NCBI RefSeq assembly: GCF_900109375.1
Contig: NZ_FOAB01000007.1
Coordinates: 62,001 to 126,000, forward strand
DNA: 64,000 bases
Reading direction: 5' to 3'
Source of the DNA: Aquimarina amphilecti
GTDB lineage: Bacteria; Bacteroidota; Bacteroidia; Flavobacteriales; Flavobacteriaceae
Made by a program: the position numbers and the translations under genes
In this document: positions 34,470 to 42,846 of the stretch, piece by piece
How positions within the stretch are numbered: the stretch's first letter is position 1
Layout of the letters: every line of letters starts with the position of its first letter
The notes under the pieces: model-generated
The model's database searches: none
Told to the model about the DNA's origin: nothing
What the model saw: the letters and a program-made list of their open reading frames with translations, nothing else

Positions 34470-35921
34470 ATGTTAGGTTTAAAAGAAGATAGTCCATTAG
34501 AAATGTTGCGACAATTTGCTGTTTATTTTGATGCTGATTTAACTGAGAATTTTGGTGCAGCTCAGCTATTTTTAGACAACAAAGAAGGAAAAGGCAGTAT
34601 CAGTCTTTACGAAATTTTCCCTGGACTAACAGCATGGATTTATGATATTAATCTTAATTCGGAATTGGTAATTGACATGACATTTTCAGAAGACAAACCA
34701 TACTATTTTGGATATAATGTGAATGGATACCAACTACAGAAATTTCCCAATGAAGACCAATATCAAAAAATACAACAAGGTCAAAATTTTGTTATAATTG
34801 GTAAACCTGGAAATAAAGCAGAATTTATAGTTCCCAGTAATATCAATTATGAATGTTGCTATTTGATTATTAATCCTATTCTTTTACAAAATAGTTTAGC
34901 AGGAAGTAAAAGAAGATTGCAACAAGATTTAAAGGAAACATTTGACCTATCAGATAGAGAAAATCCCTATAGATACTTTGGAAACATTGACACTAGAACT
35001 GGAACATATGCAAAAATTGTAGTTCGCAATAAGAGAACGGATTTAGTAGGACGATTACTTACAGAAGGTGCGGTAATGAATTTGCTTGGGACACAAATTG
35101 AAGCACACGATTATGATATCAACACTGAAAACTTTCAACCTAATTTATCTAAAAAAGAGCTATCACGAATAACAAATTTAGGAGATTATATTTTAAAAAA
35201 TATTGGCGAAAAAATAACAATAGGCAAAATGAGTAATCATTTATCTCTTTCGCCTAAAAAACTTCAGATGGGTCTTCGTTTTTTATATGGTACTTCAGCA
35301 AACGAATATCTTACTAAATGTCGCTTAGAATTTGCGAAAGAAATGATGCATACAACAGATAAGAACATTTCAGAGATTTGTTACAGCGTAGGGTACCAAA
35401 ACAGAAGTTATTTTTCAAAAGTCTTCGAAGAACGATATGGTATTCTACCTAGTTCATATAGACAATCTTTTAGTGGAAATAATTTTTTATTTGAAATCAG
35501 TTATCGCTCTTTAGCTGCTGAAAATGTATCAGGAAATGAAGTAGACTCTATTATAAAGACCGCTAGAAATATGAATCCCCTACATAACATAACTGGAAGT
35601 ATTATATATCATCGTAAAATTTTCTTTCAAATGATTGAAGGTCCTAAAAAAGAAATTATTACTTTATTTAAAAATATAGAAAAAGATAGTAGACATAGTG
35701 ACATTCAGGTTATGTGGAAGGGTTCTAAATTGAAAAGAGACTTTTCTGATTGGTCCATGGCAACAATATCTGATGAAGGTATATTAAAAGTACCGCAGCA
35801 AGGAGAAACTAAAGAATTGGCCATCAATAACTTACTTGGGAAACTAGATTACAGAGCGCTTGCCTCAGAAAATTTATGGCGAAAAGTGAGAAATATCATA
35901 AAAATCTCTTCTAAAAATTAA
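34470..35921 (+). CDS. AraC-family regulator with C-terminal BLUF blue-light sensor domain
   Basis: A 483-residue protein. Residues 1-~220 are the same N-terminal domain as in four AraC paralogues downstream (GKGSISLYEIFPGLTAWIYD; YRYFGNIDTRTGTYAKI). An AraC HTH follows at ~226-336 (ITIGKMSNHLSLSPKKLQ; SEICYSVGYQNRSYFSKVF). Residues ~341-435 are a BLUF flavin domain, very close in pattern to AppA: SYRSLAAEN with Tyr345, RNMNPLHNITG with Asn369, FFQMIEGP with Gln387, DSRH, and FSDWSMA with Trp428 and Met430. All key residues of the FAD hydrogen-bond switch are present. A DYRALASEN echo of the first BLUF strand lies in the tail. Predicted to couple blue light to transcription. Confidence 0.9.
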   Translation: MLGLKEDSPLEMLRQFAVYFDADLTENFGAAQLFLDNKEGKGSISLYEIFPGLTAWIYDINLNSELVIDMTFSEDKPYYFGYNVNGYQLQKFPNEDQYQKIQQGQNFVIIGKPGNKAEFIVPSNINYECCYLIINPILLQNSLAGSKRRLQQDLKETFDLSDRENPYRYFGNIDTRTGTYAKIVVRNKRTDLVGRLLTEGAVMNLLGTQIEAHDYDINTENFQPNLSKKELSRITNLGDYILKNIGEKITIGKMSNHLSLSPKKLQMGLRFLYGTSANEYLTKCRLEFAKEMMHTTDKNISEICYSVGYQNRSYFSKVFEERYGILPSSYRQSFSGNNFLFEISYRSLAAENVSGNEVDSIIKTARNMNPLHNITGSIIYHRKIFFQMIEGPKKEIITLFKNIEKDSRHSDIQVMWKGSKLKRDFSDWSMATISDEGILKVPQQGETKELAINNLLGKLDYRALASENLWRKVRNIIKISSKN

Positions 35922-36127
35922 TTTAACAATTAGTGTCTCATAAACGCTACAATTAAATTGTAATAATTAGAGATAATCATCAATTAATTTTGATGCAAAT
36001 TCTAAATCATCTGTATTATTGCATTTCAATTCATTAGATATTTCCGTAATTCTATCTTGATAATCGAGTTATTATCTGCAAGAATAGAATTTAAAATAAA
36101 ATAGTTATAAATTAGTAAATAAAGATT
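35922..36127. other. intergenic DNA with a possible gene remnant
   Basis: No intact gene apart from the small frame that follows. On the minus strand, 35967-36065 reads without a stop as a helical-looking tail (LDYQDRITEISNELK..DLEFASKLIDDYL) but has a stop just upstream and no start. It may be the decayed 3' end of a lost gene, or chance. Confidence 0.2.
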
Positions 36128-36256
36128 ATGAAAAATAAAGATAACATACAAAGACCTGGTTTACGAAGAAAAAAGTTCGGAAGTAAAGCCTTTCTGAGAA
36201 ATGTAAAAAAGAAGATAAATAAAATCTCAAAACCAAAAAAAATAGGAATACACTAA
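36128..36256 (+). CDS. small, very basic peptide
   Basis: A 42-residue frame (MKNKDNIQRPGLRRKKFG..). Sixteen residues are Lys or Arg and there are none of the hydrophobic runs of a membrane peptide. It could be a nucleic-acid-binding micro-protein. Support is limited to an ATG, composition unlike random AT-rich read-through, and its place in an otherwise empty 560-bp gap. Confidence 0.35.
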   Translation: MKNKDNIQRPGLRRKKFGSKAFLRNVKKKINKISKPKKIGIH

Positions 36257-36481
36257 TCCATTTTTTTAAATCTATTCAAATATTGTATTCAAAGAAATCC
36301 AAGATTGAAACTAATGGATTTTATATTTAAACTTTAATATTTTTTATAACATTTATACACTCTAACCTTCTATTGTTTTTCTCAGCATTAACTATTTTTT
36401 AAATGATAAGAGTTAAGGACTAAATCTATTGAGTCAAAACTTTACTTCTTCTAATTGTATCTTTAAAATAAAAAAGATTCT

Positions 36482-37123
36482 ATGGAAGAGGCAACCAAAA
36501 AAGAACAAAATACAAAATTCGAAATACTACCTATTCTTAGAGATAGATATAGTCCGAGAACATTTTCATCAACTCCTATTTCTGAAACTGAACTTAGAAC
36601 TCTTTTTGAAGCAGGACGATGGGCTCCTAGCTCTTATAACAGACAACCTTGGATAGTAATTTGGGGTATAAAAGGAAGCAAGACATATGAGAGAATTTTT
36701 AATTGTTTAAGCAATTTTAATCAATCCTGGGCCAATAATGCACCAGTGCTACTGTTAAATGCTTACAAGAAAACAACAGAAGAAGGAAAAGAGAATTTTC
36801 ACGCCTTACACGATCTAGGGCTCTTTATGGGTAATATTACAGCCCAATCTCAACATTTAGGTATTGCCTTGCACCAAATGGCGGGCGTAAAATATCAAAA
36901 AGCAAAAAAAGAATTTAACTTTCCCGAAGAATATCATGTAGCTACTGCGGTAGCTTTAGGATATTATGGTGGTGATCCACAAAAATTACCTGAGGACCTA
37001 AGAGAAGAAGAAAACCCAGATAACAGAACTCGTCTTATGCAAAGAGAATTCACTTTTAATGGTGATTTTAATAATGAAACTGGGTTATACTCCTCGAACC
37101 AAGAAACCGTTTTAACCGATTAA
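36482..37123 (+). CDS. nitroreductase-family flavoprotein
   Basis: A 213-residue FMN-dependent oxidoreductase. Visible: RYSPRTFSSTPISETELRTLFEAGRWAPSSYNRQPW (FMN-binding N-terminus, quoted in parts: RYSPRTF, EAGRWAPSSYNRQPW), HDLGLFMGNITAQSQHLG, and the C-terminal VATAVALGYYGG. Family members reduce quinones, nitro compounds or enals. Followed at 91 bp by the hibernation factor on the same strand; these three same-strand genes (36482-38213) look like a stress-response unit. Confidence 0.88.
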   Translation: MEEATKKEQNTKFEILPILRDRYSPRTFSSTPISETELRTLFEAGRWAPSSYNRQPWIVIWGIKGSKTYERIFNCLSNFNQSWANNAPVLLLNAYKKTTEEGKENFHALHDLGLFMGNITAQSQHLGIALHQMAGVKYQKAKKEFNFPEEYHVATAVALGYYGGDPQKLPEDLREEENPDNRTRLMQREFTFNGDFNNETGLYSSNQETVLTD

Positions 37124-37214
37124 CTACTATAATCGTTTAAAAAAATCCACTCTAAAAAACACATACATAAATCACGTTTTTAACCATATAAACATCTATT
37201 AAAATTTAAAAAAT

Positions 37215-37514
37215 ATGAAAACAGTTTTTGAATACACTAATGTTTCTGCAAGTAATCGTTTAGAATCATTTGTAGAAGAAAAATTAACAAACCTATCCAA
37301 TAAATATCCATTTGTCATTCGCGGAGATGTATTCTTTAAGAAAGAAAACAAAGATGATGATACTGGTCATATCTGTGGTATTCGCTTAAGTGCACCAGGC
37401 CCTAGGCTTTATGCCTCTTCCGAAAAGACTAGCTTTAAAGAAGCTATTACAGAAACTATACGTGATCTAAATAATCAATTAGAAAAGCGAAAAGACAAAA
37501 TGAAAACTTTTTAA
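37215..37514 (+). CDS. ribosome hibernation factor (HPF/RaiA family)
   Basis: A 99-residue short-type HPF/RaiA protein that binds the 30S decoding region and silences ribosomes. Pattern: FEYTNVSASNRLESFVEEKLTNLSNKYP, RLSAPGPRLYASSEKTSFKEAITETIRDLNNQLEKRK. It lacks the long C-terminal dimerisation domain. Its position between redox enzymes in a stress cluster fits a stationary-phase or stress role. 18 nt upstream of the DJ-1-like gene. Confidence 0.88.
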   Translation: MKTVFEYTNVSASNRLESFVEEKLTNLSNKYPFVIRGDVFFKKENKDDDTGHICGIRLSAPGPRLYASSEKTSFKEAITETIRDLNNQLEKRKDKMKTF

Positions 37515-37532
37515 TTATAAAATCTATTAAAC

Positions 37533-38213
37533 ATGAAACTATTATTTGTATTAACCTCACACGATAAATTAGGCAATACCGGTAAAAAAACAGGTTTTTG
37601 GATTGAGGAATTTGCCGCTCCATATTACTATTTAACTGAAAAAGGAGTGGAAATTACATTAGCTTCTCCAAAAGGTGGTCAACCTCCAATTGATCCAAGC
37701 AGTGACAAACCCGAAAATCAAACAGAAGCAACAAAACGATTTCATAGTGACAAACAATTACAAGAAAAATTAAGTAAAACAATTGTGCTCTCTGAAATTA
37801 ATGAAAAAGACTACGATGCAATTTTTTATCCAGGTGGCCACGGACCATTATGGGATCTGGCAAATGACAAAGATTCTATAAGATTATTACAATCATTTTA
37901 TAATAACCATAAGCCTACTGGCTTAGTTTGTCACGCACCAGCTGCACTTAAGAACGTTAAAATAAATACAGGAGAGTATTTAGTCAAAGGAAAAAAAGTA
38001 ACTGGATTTACTAATACTGAAGAAAAAGCAGTAGAACTTATAGATGTAGTACCATTTTTGGTAGAAGATATGCTAAAGGAAAATGGAGGTATTTATAGTA
38101 AAACAGAAAATTGGAAACCATATTCTATACAAGATGGTAATTTAATAACTGGACAAAACCCTGCTTCGTCTGAAGAAGTTGCAGAAAAAATATTCAATAT
38201 GTTAAAAAATTAA
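37533..38213 (+). CDS. DJ-1/PfpI (Hsp31-like) family protein
   Basis: A 226-residue class I glutamine-amidotransferase-fold protein. Nucleophile elbow GLVCHAPAAL gives Cys133-His134; Glu25 in GFWIEEF completes the DJ-1-type site; FYPGGHGPLWDL is the oxyanion region. Relatives act as glyoxalase III, deglycase or holding chaperones (Hsp31/HchA, YajL). 18 nt after the hibernation factor; a strong terminator follows. Confidence 0.88.
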   Translation: MKLLFVLTSHDKLGNTGKKTGFWIEEFAAPYYYLTEKGVEITLASPKGGQPPIDPSSDKPENQTEATKRFHSDKQLQEKLSKTIVLSEINEKDYDAIFYPGGHGPLWDLANDKDSIRLLQSFYNNHKPTGLVCHAPAALKNVKINTGEYLVKGKKVTGFTNTEEKAVELIDVVPFLVEDMLKENGGIYSKTENWKPYSIQDGNLITGQNPASSEEVAEKIFNMLKN

Positions 38214-38237
38214 TTGTCAAAATTTAAAAACAAATAA

Positions 38238-38270
38238 AAAAATGCAGGATTTAGTATCCTGCATTTTTTT
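38238..38270 (+). terminator. terminator after the DJ-1-like gene
   Basis: Stem AATGCAGGAT / ATCCTGCATT (38241-38250 and 38256-38265), loop TTAGT, followed by T-tract; A-run on the other side. Confidence 0.88.
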
Positions 38271-38454
38271 ATTTGATCATTTTTAGAAACTCTTTATCCA
38301 AGCTAAGAATCGTCTGCTCTTGTTGCACTTATTTAAATATCGTTTAGTTTAGTCAATCTTTTTATTTTCAATCTTTACTTCTTATTACTAATAGTAACAA
38401 TATTGAATATTACAATTATAAAACCTTAAAGGTGTATAGTAAGTTTCTTGTATT

Positions 38455-38913
38455 TTAAAATACTAATTTCGATTCAAAAGGTTCAGACCATTTAGAAACT
38501 CGATCTATAGCAGGAATCAGAGTTGCAAAAACTTCAAATTTTCTATTATACACTGAAGTATTTTCCTGTAATTCCCCTAGTTTTAATACCATTGGAGTTT
38601 TTACCTCTAAAACTTGTTCTTTCACTTCTTCTGATCTTATTAAGATACTTTGCTTGCATAGAAAATCATCTTTACGCTCGTTTTTAACAACCCGCAAAAC
38701 TTGAGTGTCATCCCAATTAGAAATCAATACTGGAACATCCTTTACTCCATGAACATCATATACAAAGAGATGTAACAAATATTCCATGTTTCCAGAAACA
38801 TCCAATGGATGAAACTCTATCTTAGTTGTTATAAGGATATTGTTTTTCTTATTATCACTTACCTCCACATATTCAGGTATTTTATCTAAAATTACTTCTA
38901 CTATTTTAGCCAT
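38455..38913 (-). CDS. conserved-looking protein of unknown function
   Basis: A 152-residue soluble protein without signal peptide or membrane segments. Alternating beta-strand pattern (ILITTKIEFHPLDVSGN, YLLHLFVYDVHGVKD, VLISNWDDTQVLRVVK), suggesting an Ig-like or immunoglobulin-sandwich domain. I do not recognise the family. It sits 55 nt downstream of a small membrane protein on the same strand, in the stress cluster. Confidence 0.65.
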   Translation of the reverse strand: MAKIVEVILDKIPEYVEVSDNKKNNILITTKIEFHPLDVSGNMEYLLHLFVYDVHGVKDVPVLISNWDDTQVLRVVKNERKDDFLCKQSILIRSEEVKEQVLEVKTPMVLKLGELQENTSVYNRKFEVFATLIPAIDRVSKWSEPFESKLVF

Positions 38914-38968
38914 ACTTATTTTATTTAATTAACGTATTTTCCTACTTACCTAATCAAAATTTAGAGAG

Positions 38969-39121
38969 TTAAAAAACTTCTAAGTATAATCCAGAAGCAA
39001 TTACTCCCAATATCAAAAGCACTAAAACAATTATGATAAATCTGGTTCCTACTTTGGTTTTGGTGTTATTCTGAAAAATATAATCTCTTCTTTCTTCGTC
39101 TTCGTCTTTTACAAATTTCAT
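38969..39121 (-). CDS. small single-pass membrane protein
   Basis: A 50-residue frame from ATG 39121 (MKFVKDEDEERRDYIFQ..). A charged cytoplasmic N-terminus is followed by one hydrophobic helix (FIIIVLVLLILGVIASGLYL) and an EVF end. It lies between ALDH (21 nt) and the unknown protein (55 nt), all on the minus strand, so it is probably part of one transcript. Confidence 0.6.
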   Translation of the reverse strand: MKFVKDEDEERRDYIFQNNTKTKVGTRFIIIVLVLLILGVIASGLYLEVF

Positions 39122-39142
39122 TCTTGTATAATTTTAATATTA

Positions 39143-40504
39143 TTATTTTATATATACTGTTTTTTTATTCACAAACTCTAAAATCCCTTCTTTAGACAAC
39201 TCTCGGCCGTATCCTGAAGCTTTTGTGCCTCCAAAAGGCAACCTAGGATCTGACTTTACCATTTCATTAATAAAAAAAGCACCATCTTCAATTTTAGTTA
39301 TTTCTTTTTTGGCCTTATCAATATTTTCGGTAAAAAGCATTGTACCTAATCCGTAATTGGATTCTGAGGCCAATTGAATGGAATGTTCTTTATCTTTTGC
39401 TCTTATTATTGCCGCTACGGGACCAAAAACCTCTTCATCAAAAACTGGCATTCCTGGAGTTACATCTGTTAAAATAGTAGGTTCAAAGAAAGCTTTATCT
39501 CTTTTATTTCCAACTACTACTCTTGCTCCTTTTTTTATAGATTCGGTTACCTGATGCTCAACACCTTCTGCTAAATCAATTCTAGCTAATGTAGCTAGTT
39601 CCGTTTCCGAATGTAATGGGTCTCCTATTTTAATGTTTTTTAATGCCTTCTTAAATTTTTCTAGAAACAGATCATAAATTTCATCCTCGACTATAAAACG
39701 TTTAGCAGCTATGCAGCTTTGACCTGCATTTTGAAATCTAGCCTTTACTATTACCTGTAGATATTTGTCTAAGTCTGCATCATTCCATATAATGCAAGCA
39801 TTATTTCCTCCTAATTCTAGCACTGTCTTTTTTAAACTATTACCTGCCACCTTTGCAATTGCTCTACCAGCTTTTTCACTTCCAGTTAGACTTACCGCTT
39901 TAACTAAATCGTTAGTAATAATTTCTTCTACCTGTTCATGAGTAGCCAACACATTTTGAAAACAACCTTTCGGGTAGCCTGCCTCTTTAAATAAATCCTG
40001 AATTACTAGAGCACATCCGGTAACATTGTTCGCATGTTTCAATAAAACAGTATTACCAGCTGTTATCGTTGGAACAGCAAAGCGCATAACTTGCCAAAAA
40101 GGATAATTCCAAGGCATTATAGCGAGAATACAACCCAGTGGATCATAACTAATAAAACTTTCTCTAGCATCCGTCTTAATCAATTCATCCGCTAAAAACA
40201 TTTCTGCATTTTTTTCGTAAAATTCAATTAATGAAATGCACTTTTCTATTTCCGAAATACTTTCTTTGTATGGTTTTCCCATTTCTTGAGAAATCAAATT
40301 TGCATACTTAACTTTTTGATCGTGTAAGATATCTGCAAGTTTATTTAAAAGTTTAACTCGATTCTTTAGAGGTTTTTTTTTCCATTCATTAAAAACATTA
40401 TCTGAAGTATGAAGAATACTTTTAATTTCTTCATCATTAAACAAAGCATATTCTTTTAAAACCTCACCTGAAAAAGGGTTTCTGGTTATTATTTTATTTG
40501 ACAT
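39143..40504 (-). CDS. NAD(P)-dependent aldehyde dehydrogenase (succinate-semialdehyde dehydrogenase-like)
   Basis: A 453-residue ALDH. Catalytic Glu230 in VLELGGNNA, nucleophile Cys264 in NAGQSCIAAKRF, cofactor loop SLTGSEKAGRAI, Asn133 in MPWNYPFWQ. The short length and ELGGNNACIIW are typical of the GabD/YneI-type succinate-semialdehyde dehydrogenases, but the substrate could be another stress aldehyde. First gene of a small minus-strand unit with two short proteins. Confidence 0.92.
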   Translation of the reverse strand: MSNKIITRNPFSGEVLKEYALFNDEEIKSILHTSDNVFNEWKKKPLKNRVKLLNKLADILHDQKVKYANLISQEMGKPYKESISEIEKCISLIEFYEKNAEMFLADELIKTDARESFISYDPLGCILAIMPWNYPFWQVMRFAVPTITAGNTVLLKHANNVTGCALVIQDLFKEAGYPKGCFQNVLATHEQVEEIITNDLVKAVSLTGSEKAGRAIAKVAGNSLKKTVLELGGNNACIIWNDADLDKYLQVIVKARFQNAGQSCIAAKRFIVEDEIYDLFLEKFKKALKNIKIGDPLHSETELATLARIDLAEGVEHQVTESIKKGARVVVGNKRDKAFFEPTILTDVTPGMPVFDEEVFGPVAAIIRAKDKEHSIQLASESNYGLGTMLFTENIDKAKKEITKIEDGAFFINEMVKSDPRLPFGGTKASGYGRELSKEGILEFVNKKTVYIK

Positions 40505-40692
40505 TGTCGAGAAATTTTAAGTGATATTCAAAGATATATTCAGGGACTCAGTACTATGAGCGCTTTTGATATAAATCTTGATTCGTTTGCCAAAAAATCA
40601 TTTCCGTTAACATGCTTATGGTATGAGTCAAACTAATTATACATTTTTTTAGAAATTTGTATAAAATAAGTTTAACATTAAAAACTATAAAT

Positions 40693-41022
40693 ATGAGTAA
40701 TAACAGCAATACACTTTTAGGAATTATAGCAGGAACAGCAATAGGTGCTACTTTAGGTATATTATTCGCTCCAGATAAAGGAGTAAATACTAGGAAAAAA
40801 ATTGCAGAAGATACGCAAATGGCAAAAGACAGACTAACCAAGGAAGCTTCTCTTTTACAACATCGCATATCAGAAACGGTAACTAATCAAAAAGAGACCT
40901 TAGATACTAAAATGGAAGCATTAGTATCAGACGCTAGTTATAAAGCGGATGATGTAATTTCTCTATTGGAAAAAAAACTAGGTGAATTAAAAATAAAGAA
41001 TAAAAAATTACAGAAATCATAA
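40693..41022 (+). CDS. YtxH-domain stress protein
   Basis: A 109-residue protein (ATG 40693, chosen over an upstream TTG). One N-terminal glycine-rich transmembrane helix (LLGIIAGTAIGATLGILFAP) followed by DKGVNTRKKIAED, the YtxH signature, and a long amphipathic helical tail. YtxH-type proteins are general-stress proteins in Bacillus. Its stop overlaps the next start (TAATG), so the next gene is translationally coupled. Confidence 0.85.
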   Translation: MSNNSNTLLGIIAGTAIGATLGILFAPDKGVNTRKKIAEDTQMAKDRLTKEASLLQHRISETVTNQKETLDTKMEALVSDASYKADDVISLLEKKLGELKIKNKKLQKS

Positions 41023-41369
41023 TGGGCGTTTTTAATGCAATAAACGAAACATCGAATAAAGCTATTGATCACGGTGAATCCTATGTAAAATCTTCGCAAG
41101 AATATTACAAACTTAAGGTTTTTCAACAGCTAACTAAGTCCTTTTCATTTTTGAGTAAGCTAGCCATAATAGGTAGCTTACTTTTTCTTGGGCTAATTTT
41201 CTTAACGGTTGCAGGAGCAATATGGTTAGGTGAAATAGTAGGAAGTACTCCACTGGCTTGTATAATCATGGCTGCATCTCTTTTCTTGTGCACAATTATC
41301 GCATATTTAACTAGAAAAGAGATAGATAAAAATATAATCAAAAAAATATCTAAAGAATTTTTTGACTAA
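41022..41369 (+). CDS. holin-superfamily-like membrane protein (YqjE-like)
   Basis: A 115-residue protein with two transmembrane helices (~45-67 and ~77-97) and an amphipathic N-terminus. It fits the 'phage holin family, superfamily III / YqjE' pattern. In bacteria these are chromosomal genes paired with YtxH/ElaB-type proteins, and no phage genes are near. Overlaps the YtxH stop by 1 nt; the third gene of the trio follows 1 nt later. Confidence 0.78.
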   Translation: MGVFNAINETSNKAIDHGESYVKSSQEYYKLKVFQQLTKSFSFLSKLAIIGSLLFLGLIFLTVAGAIWLGEIVGSTPLACIIMAASLFLCTIIAYLTRKEIDKNIIKKISKEFFD

Positions 41370-41370
41370 G

Positions 41371-41574
41371 ATGAAAAAAACATATACATCATTTAAAGAA
41401 ATAGAAAATGATTTACGAAGGCTAAATCTACAACGCCAAATTTCATTAGAGGAAATGAAATTATTAAAATCCAATCTTAAAGAAGATATACAACCATATC
41501 AATGGTTTTCTACCGTTTTGAGTGCAGTAAAAAAATACGGAATACTCTATCTTATAAAAAGAATGTTTAAATAG
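41371..41574 (+). CDS. small protein of the YtxH-holin trio
   Basis: A 67-residue protein (ATG 41371, one base after the previous stop). Helical N-terminus YTSFKEIENDLRRLNLQRQIS and basic C-terminus YLIKRMFK. It resembles short flavobacterial proteins (DUF6327-like) found after YtxH/YqjE pairs; that name is uncertain. The stop lies 4 nt from the end of a convergent AraC gene. Confidence 0.7.
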   Translation: MKKTYTSFKEIENDLRRLNLQRQISLEEMKLLKSNLKEDIQPYQWFSTVLSAVKKYGILYLIKRMFK

Positions 41575-41578
41575 ATTA

Positions 41579-42643
41579 TTATAACACTCCGATCTCTTCT
41601 TCTACTGGCTGTTCAGTTTTATTTTTAAAGTCATTGGGACTAATGTCATATTTTTGTTTAAAAATTTTAGAAAAATAACTTCTACTACTGAATCCTATAG
41701 AATATACGATTTCAGAAATATTCATATCGGTAGTTCTAATTAAATCCCTGGCAGCTTCTAACCTTACGTGACGAATATACTCTGTAACTGTTCTGGCATA
41801 AAGCAATTTAAAACCTTCCTGAAGCTTTGCCTGCGGCAAACCTGTTTCTTCAGAAATTTGCTCTAACGAATAGTCCTTCGCAACATTTTTAATAATTTTT
41901 TTAGCTAAACCTCTTATTAACTTCAATTCCCTTTTCAATAAAGTCGTAGGTAATACTTCTTCTTTCATAGCACGATCATGCTGTTGAATATGCATTGATA
42001 GAATTTGATAAATCATTCCTTCAATTTGCAAAACTCTAATCATCCCTTTCTGCTTTATTTTACGTAAAGCTCCTATTTGATCGGCTAGCTTAAGATTAAA
42101 AGTTCCGAAATAAGCAAAAGATTTCTCGTGATCCTCATCCATAAAAACTTTATATAATTTTTCATTTAATTGAGAAACATTGTTTAACCTTTTCTTTAAG
42201 TATTTTTTTCTAGAAATTTGAATTACATTGATCTCTAATTTTTCTTCTTTCGGAAAATATCCATAATTGTAACCACCTTCTCTACTCGTAATGATTACAG
42301 ACTGAAATTGTTCTAAACGATGAATCTCATCTTGATATCCAAAGCGATGACCACAAAAACCTGTAAGGCAATATGCAAAATGGATAGGATTATATTCTGA
42401 CGCGTCCATAACCAACACAAATTCTTTATGAAAGATAATATCATATTCTAATAAATTGACACCCCAATCAAAAGTAATGAAACGTATTGTCCCATGAGCA
42501 TTTAAATTATTGACAGTAAGCGTATATTCACCCCATCGTTCTTGAATCTCTCCACCAATGACTTCTTGAATCTGCCTTACGGTTCCTTCAGTATCTTTTG
42601 CAGTAATATTTATATCAATGGCGGTGGTTGGATTAGATTGCAT
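41579..42643 (-). CDS. AraC-family regulator, paralogue of the BLUF-AraC protein
   Basis: A 354-residue regulator. The N-terminal domain matches its paralogues: IQERWGEYTLTVNN, HGTIRFITFDWGVNLLEYDIIF (quoted in part), FAYFGTFNLKLADQI. The C-terminal double HTH is at ~245-340 (YSLEQISEETGLPQAKLQEGF; SEIVYSIGFSSRSYFSKIFKQKYDISP). It has no BLUF domain. Its N-terminal domain probably binds a ligand or dimerises. On the minus strand a TATTTTTG box lies ~50 nt upstream of the start. Target genes are likely the adjacent stress genes (inference). Confidence 0.9.
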   Translation of the reverse strand: MQSNPTTAIDINITAKDTEGTVRQIQEVIGGEIQERWGEYTLTVNNLNAHGTIRFITFDWGVNLLEYDIIFHKEFVLVMDASEYNPIHFAYCLTGFCGHRFGYQDEIHRLEQFQSVIITSREGGYNYGYFPKEEKLEINVIQISRKKYLKKRLNNVSQLNEKLYKVFMDEDHEKSFAYFGTFNLKLADQIGALRKIKQKGMIRVLQIEGMIYQILSMHIQQHDRAMKEEVLPTTLLKRELKLIRGLAKKIIKNVAKDYSLEQISEETGLPQAKLQEGFKLLYARTVTEYIRHVRLEAARDLIRTTDMNISEIVYSIGFSSRSYFSKIFKQKYDISPNDFKNKTEQPVEEEIGVL

Positions 42644-42787
42644 ATCAAAAGTATTAAATGGTTTAGATGGTTTGTTTAACTATATACCAAAAATAATAAA
42701 CAGTTTTAGTTTTATCATAACTACGTTTATAATTTTTTGTTAAGATATATTGAAAAAGCTACTAACATATATTGATTTTATAACATC

Positions 42788-42812
42788 AAAAAAACTCCCA
42801 ATTGGGAGTTTT
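42788..42812 (-). terminator. terminator of the secreted-protein gene
   Basis: Perfect 20-bp palindrome AAACTCCCAATTGGGAGTTT (42792-42811), followed on the minus strand by TTTT. Confidence 0.8.
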
Positions 42813-42846
42813 ATAAATCACATACTTTTCATTTAATCAATACTCA

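Noticed and set aside
35967-36065. Minus-strand open stretch that might be a gene fragment
   Set aside because: Only ~33 codons, no start, stop codon just upstream and no recognisable family; kept only as a low-confidence remark.
41022-41369. Holin-like protein as sign of a prophage
   Set aside because: No other phage genes nearby; the protein is part of a chromosomal YtxH-type trio.
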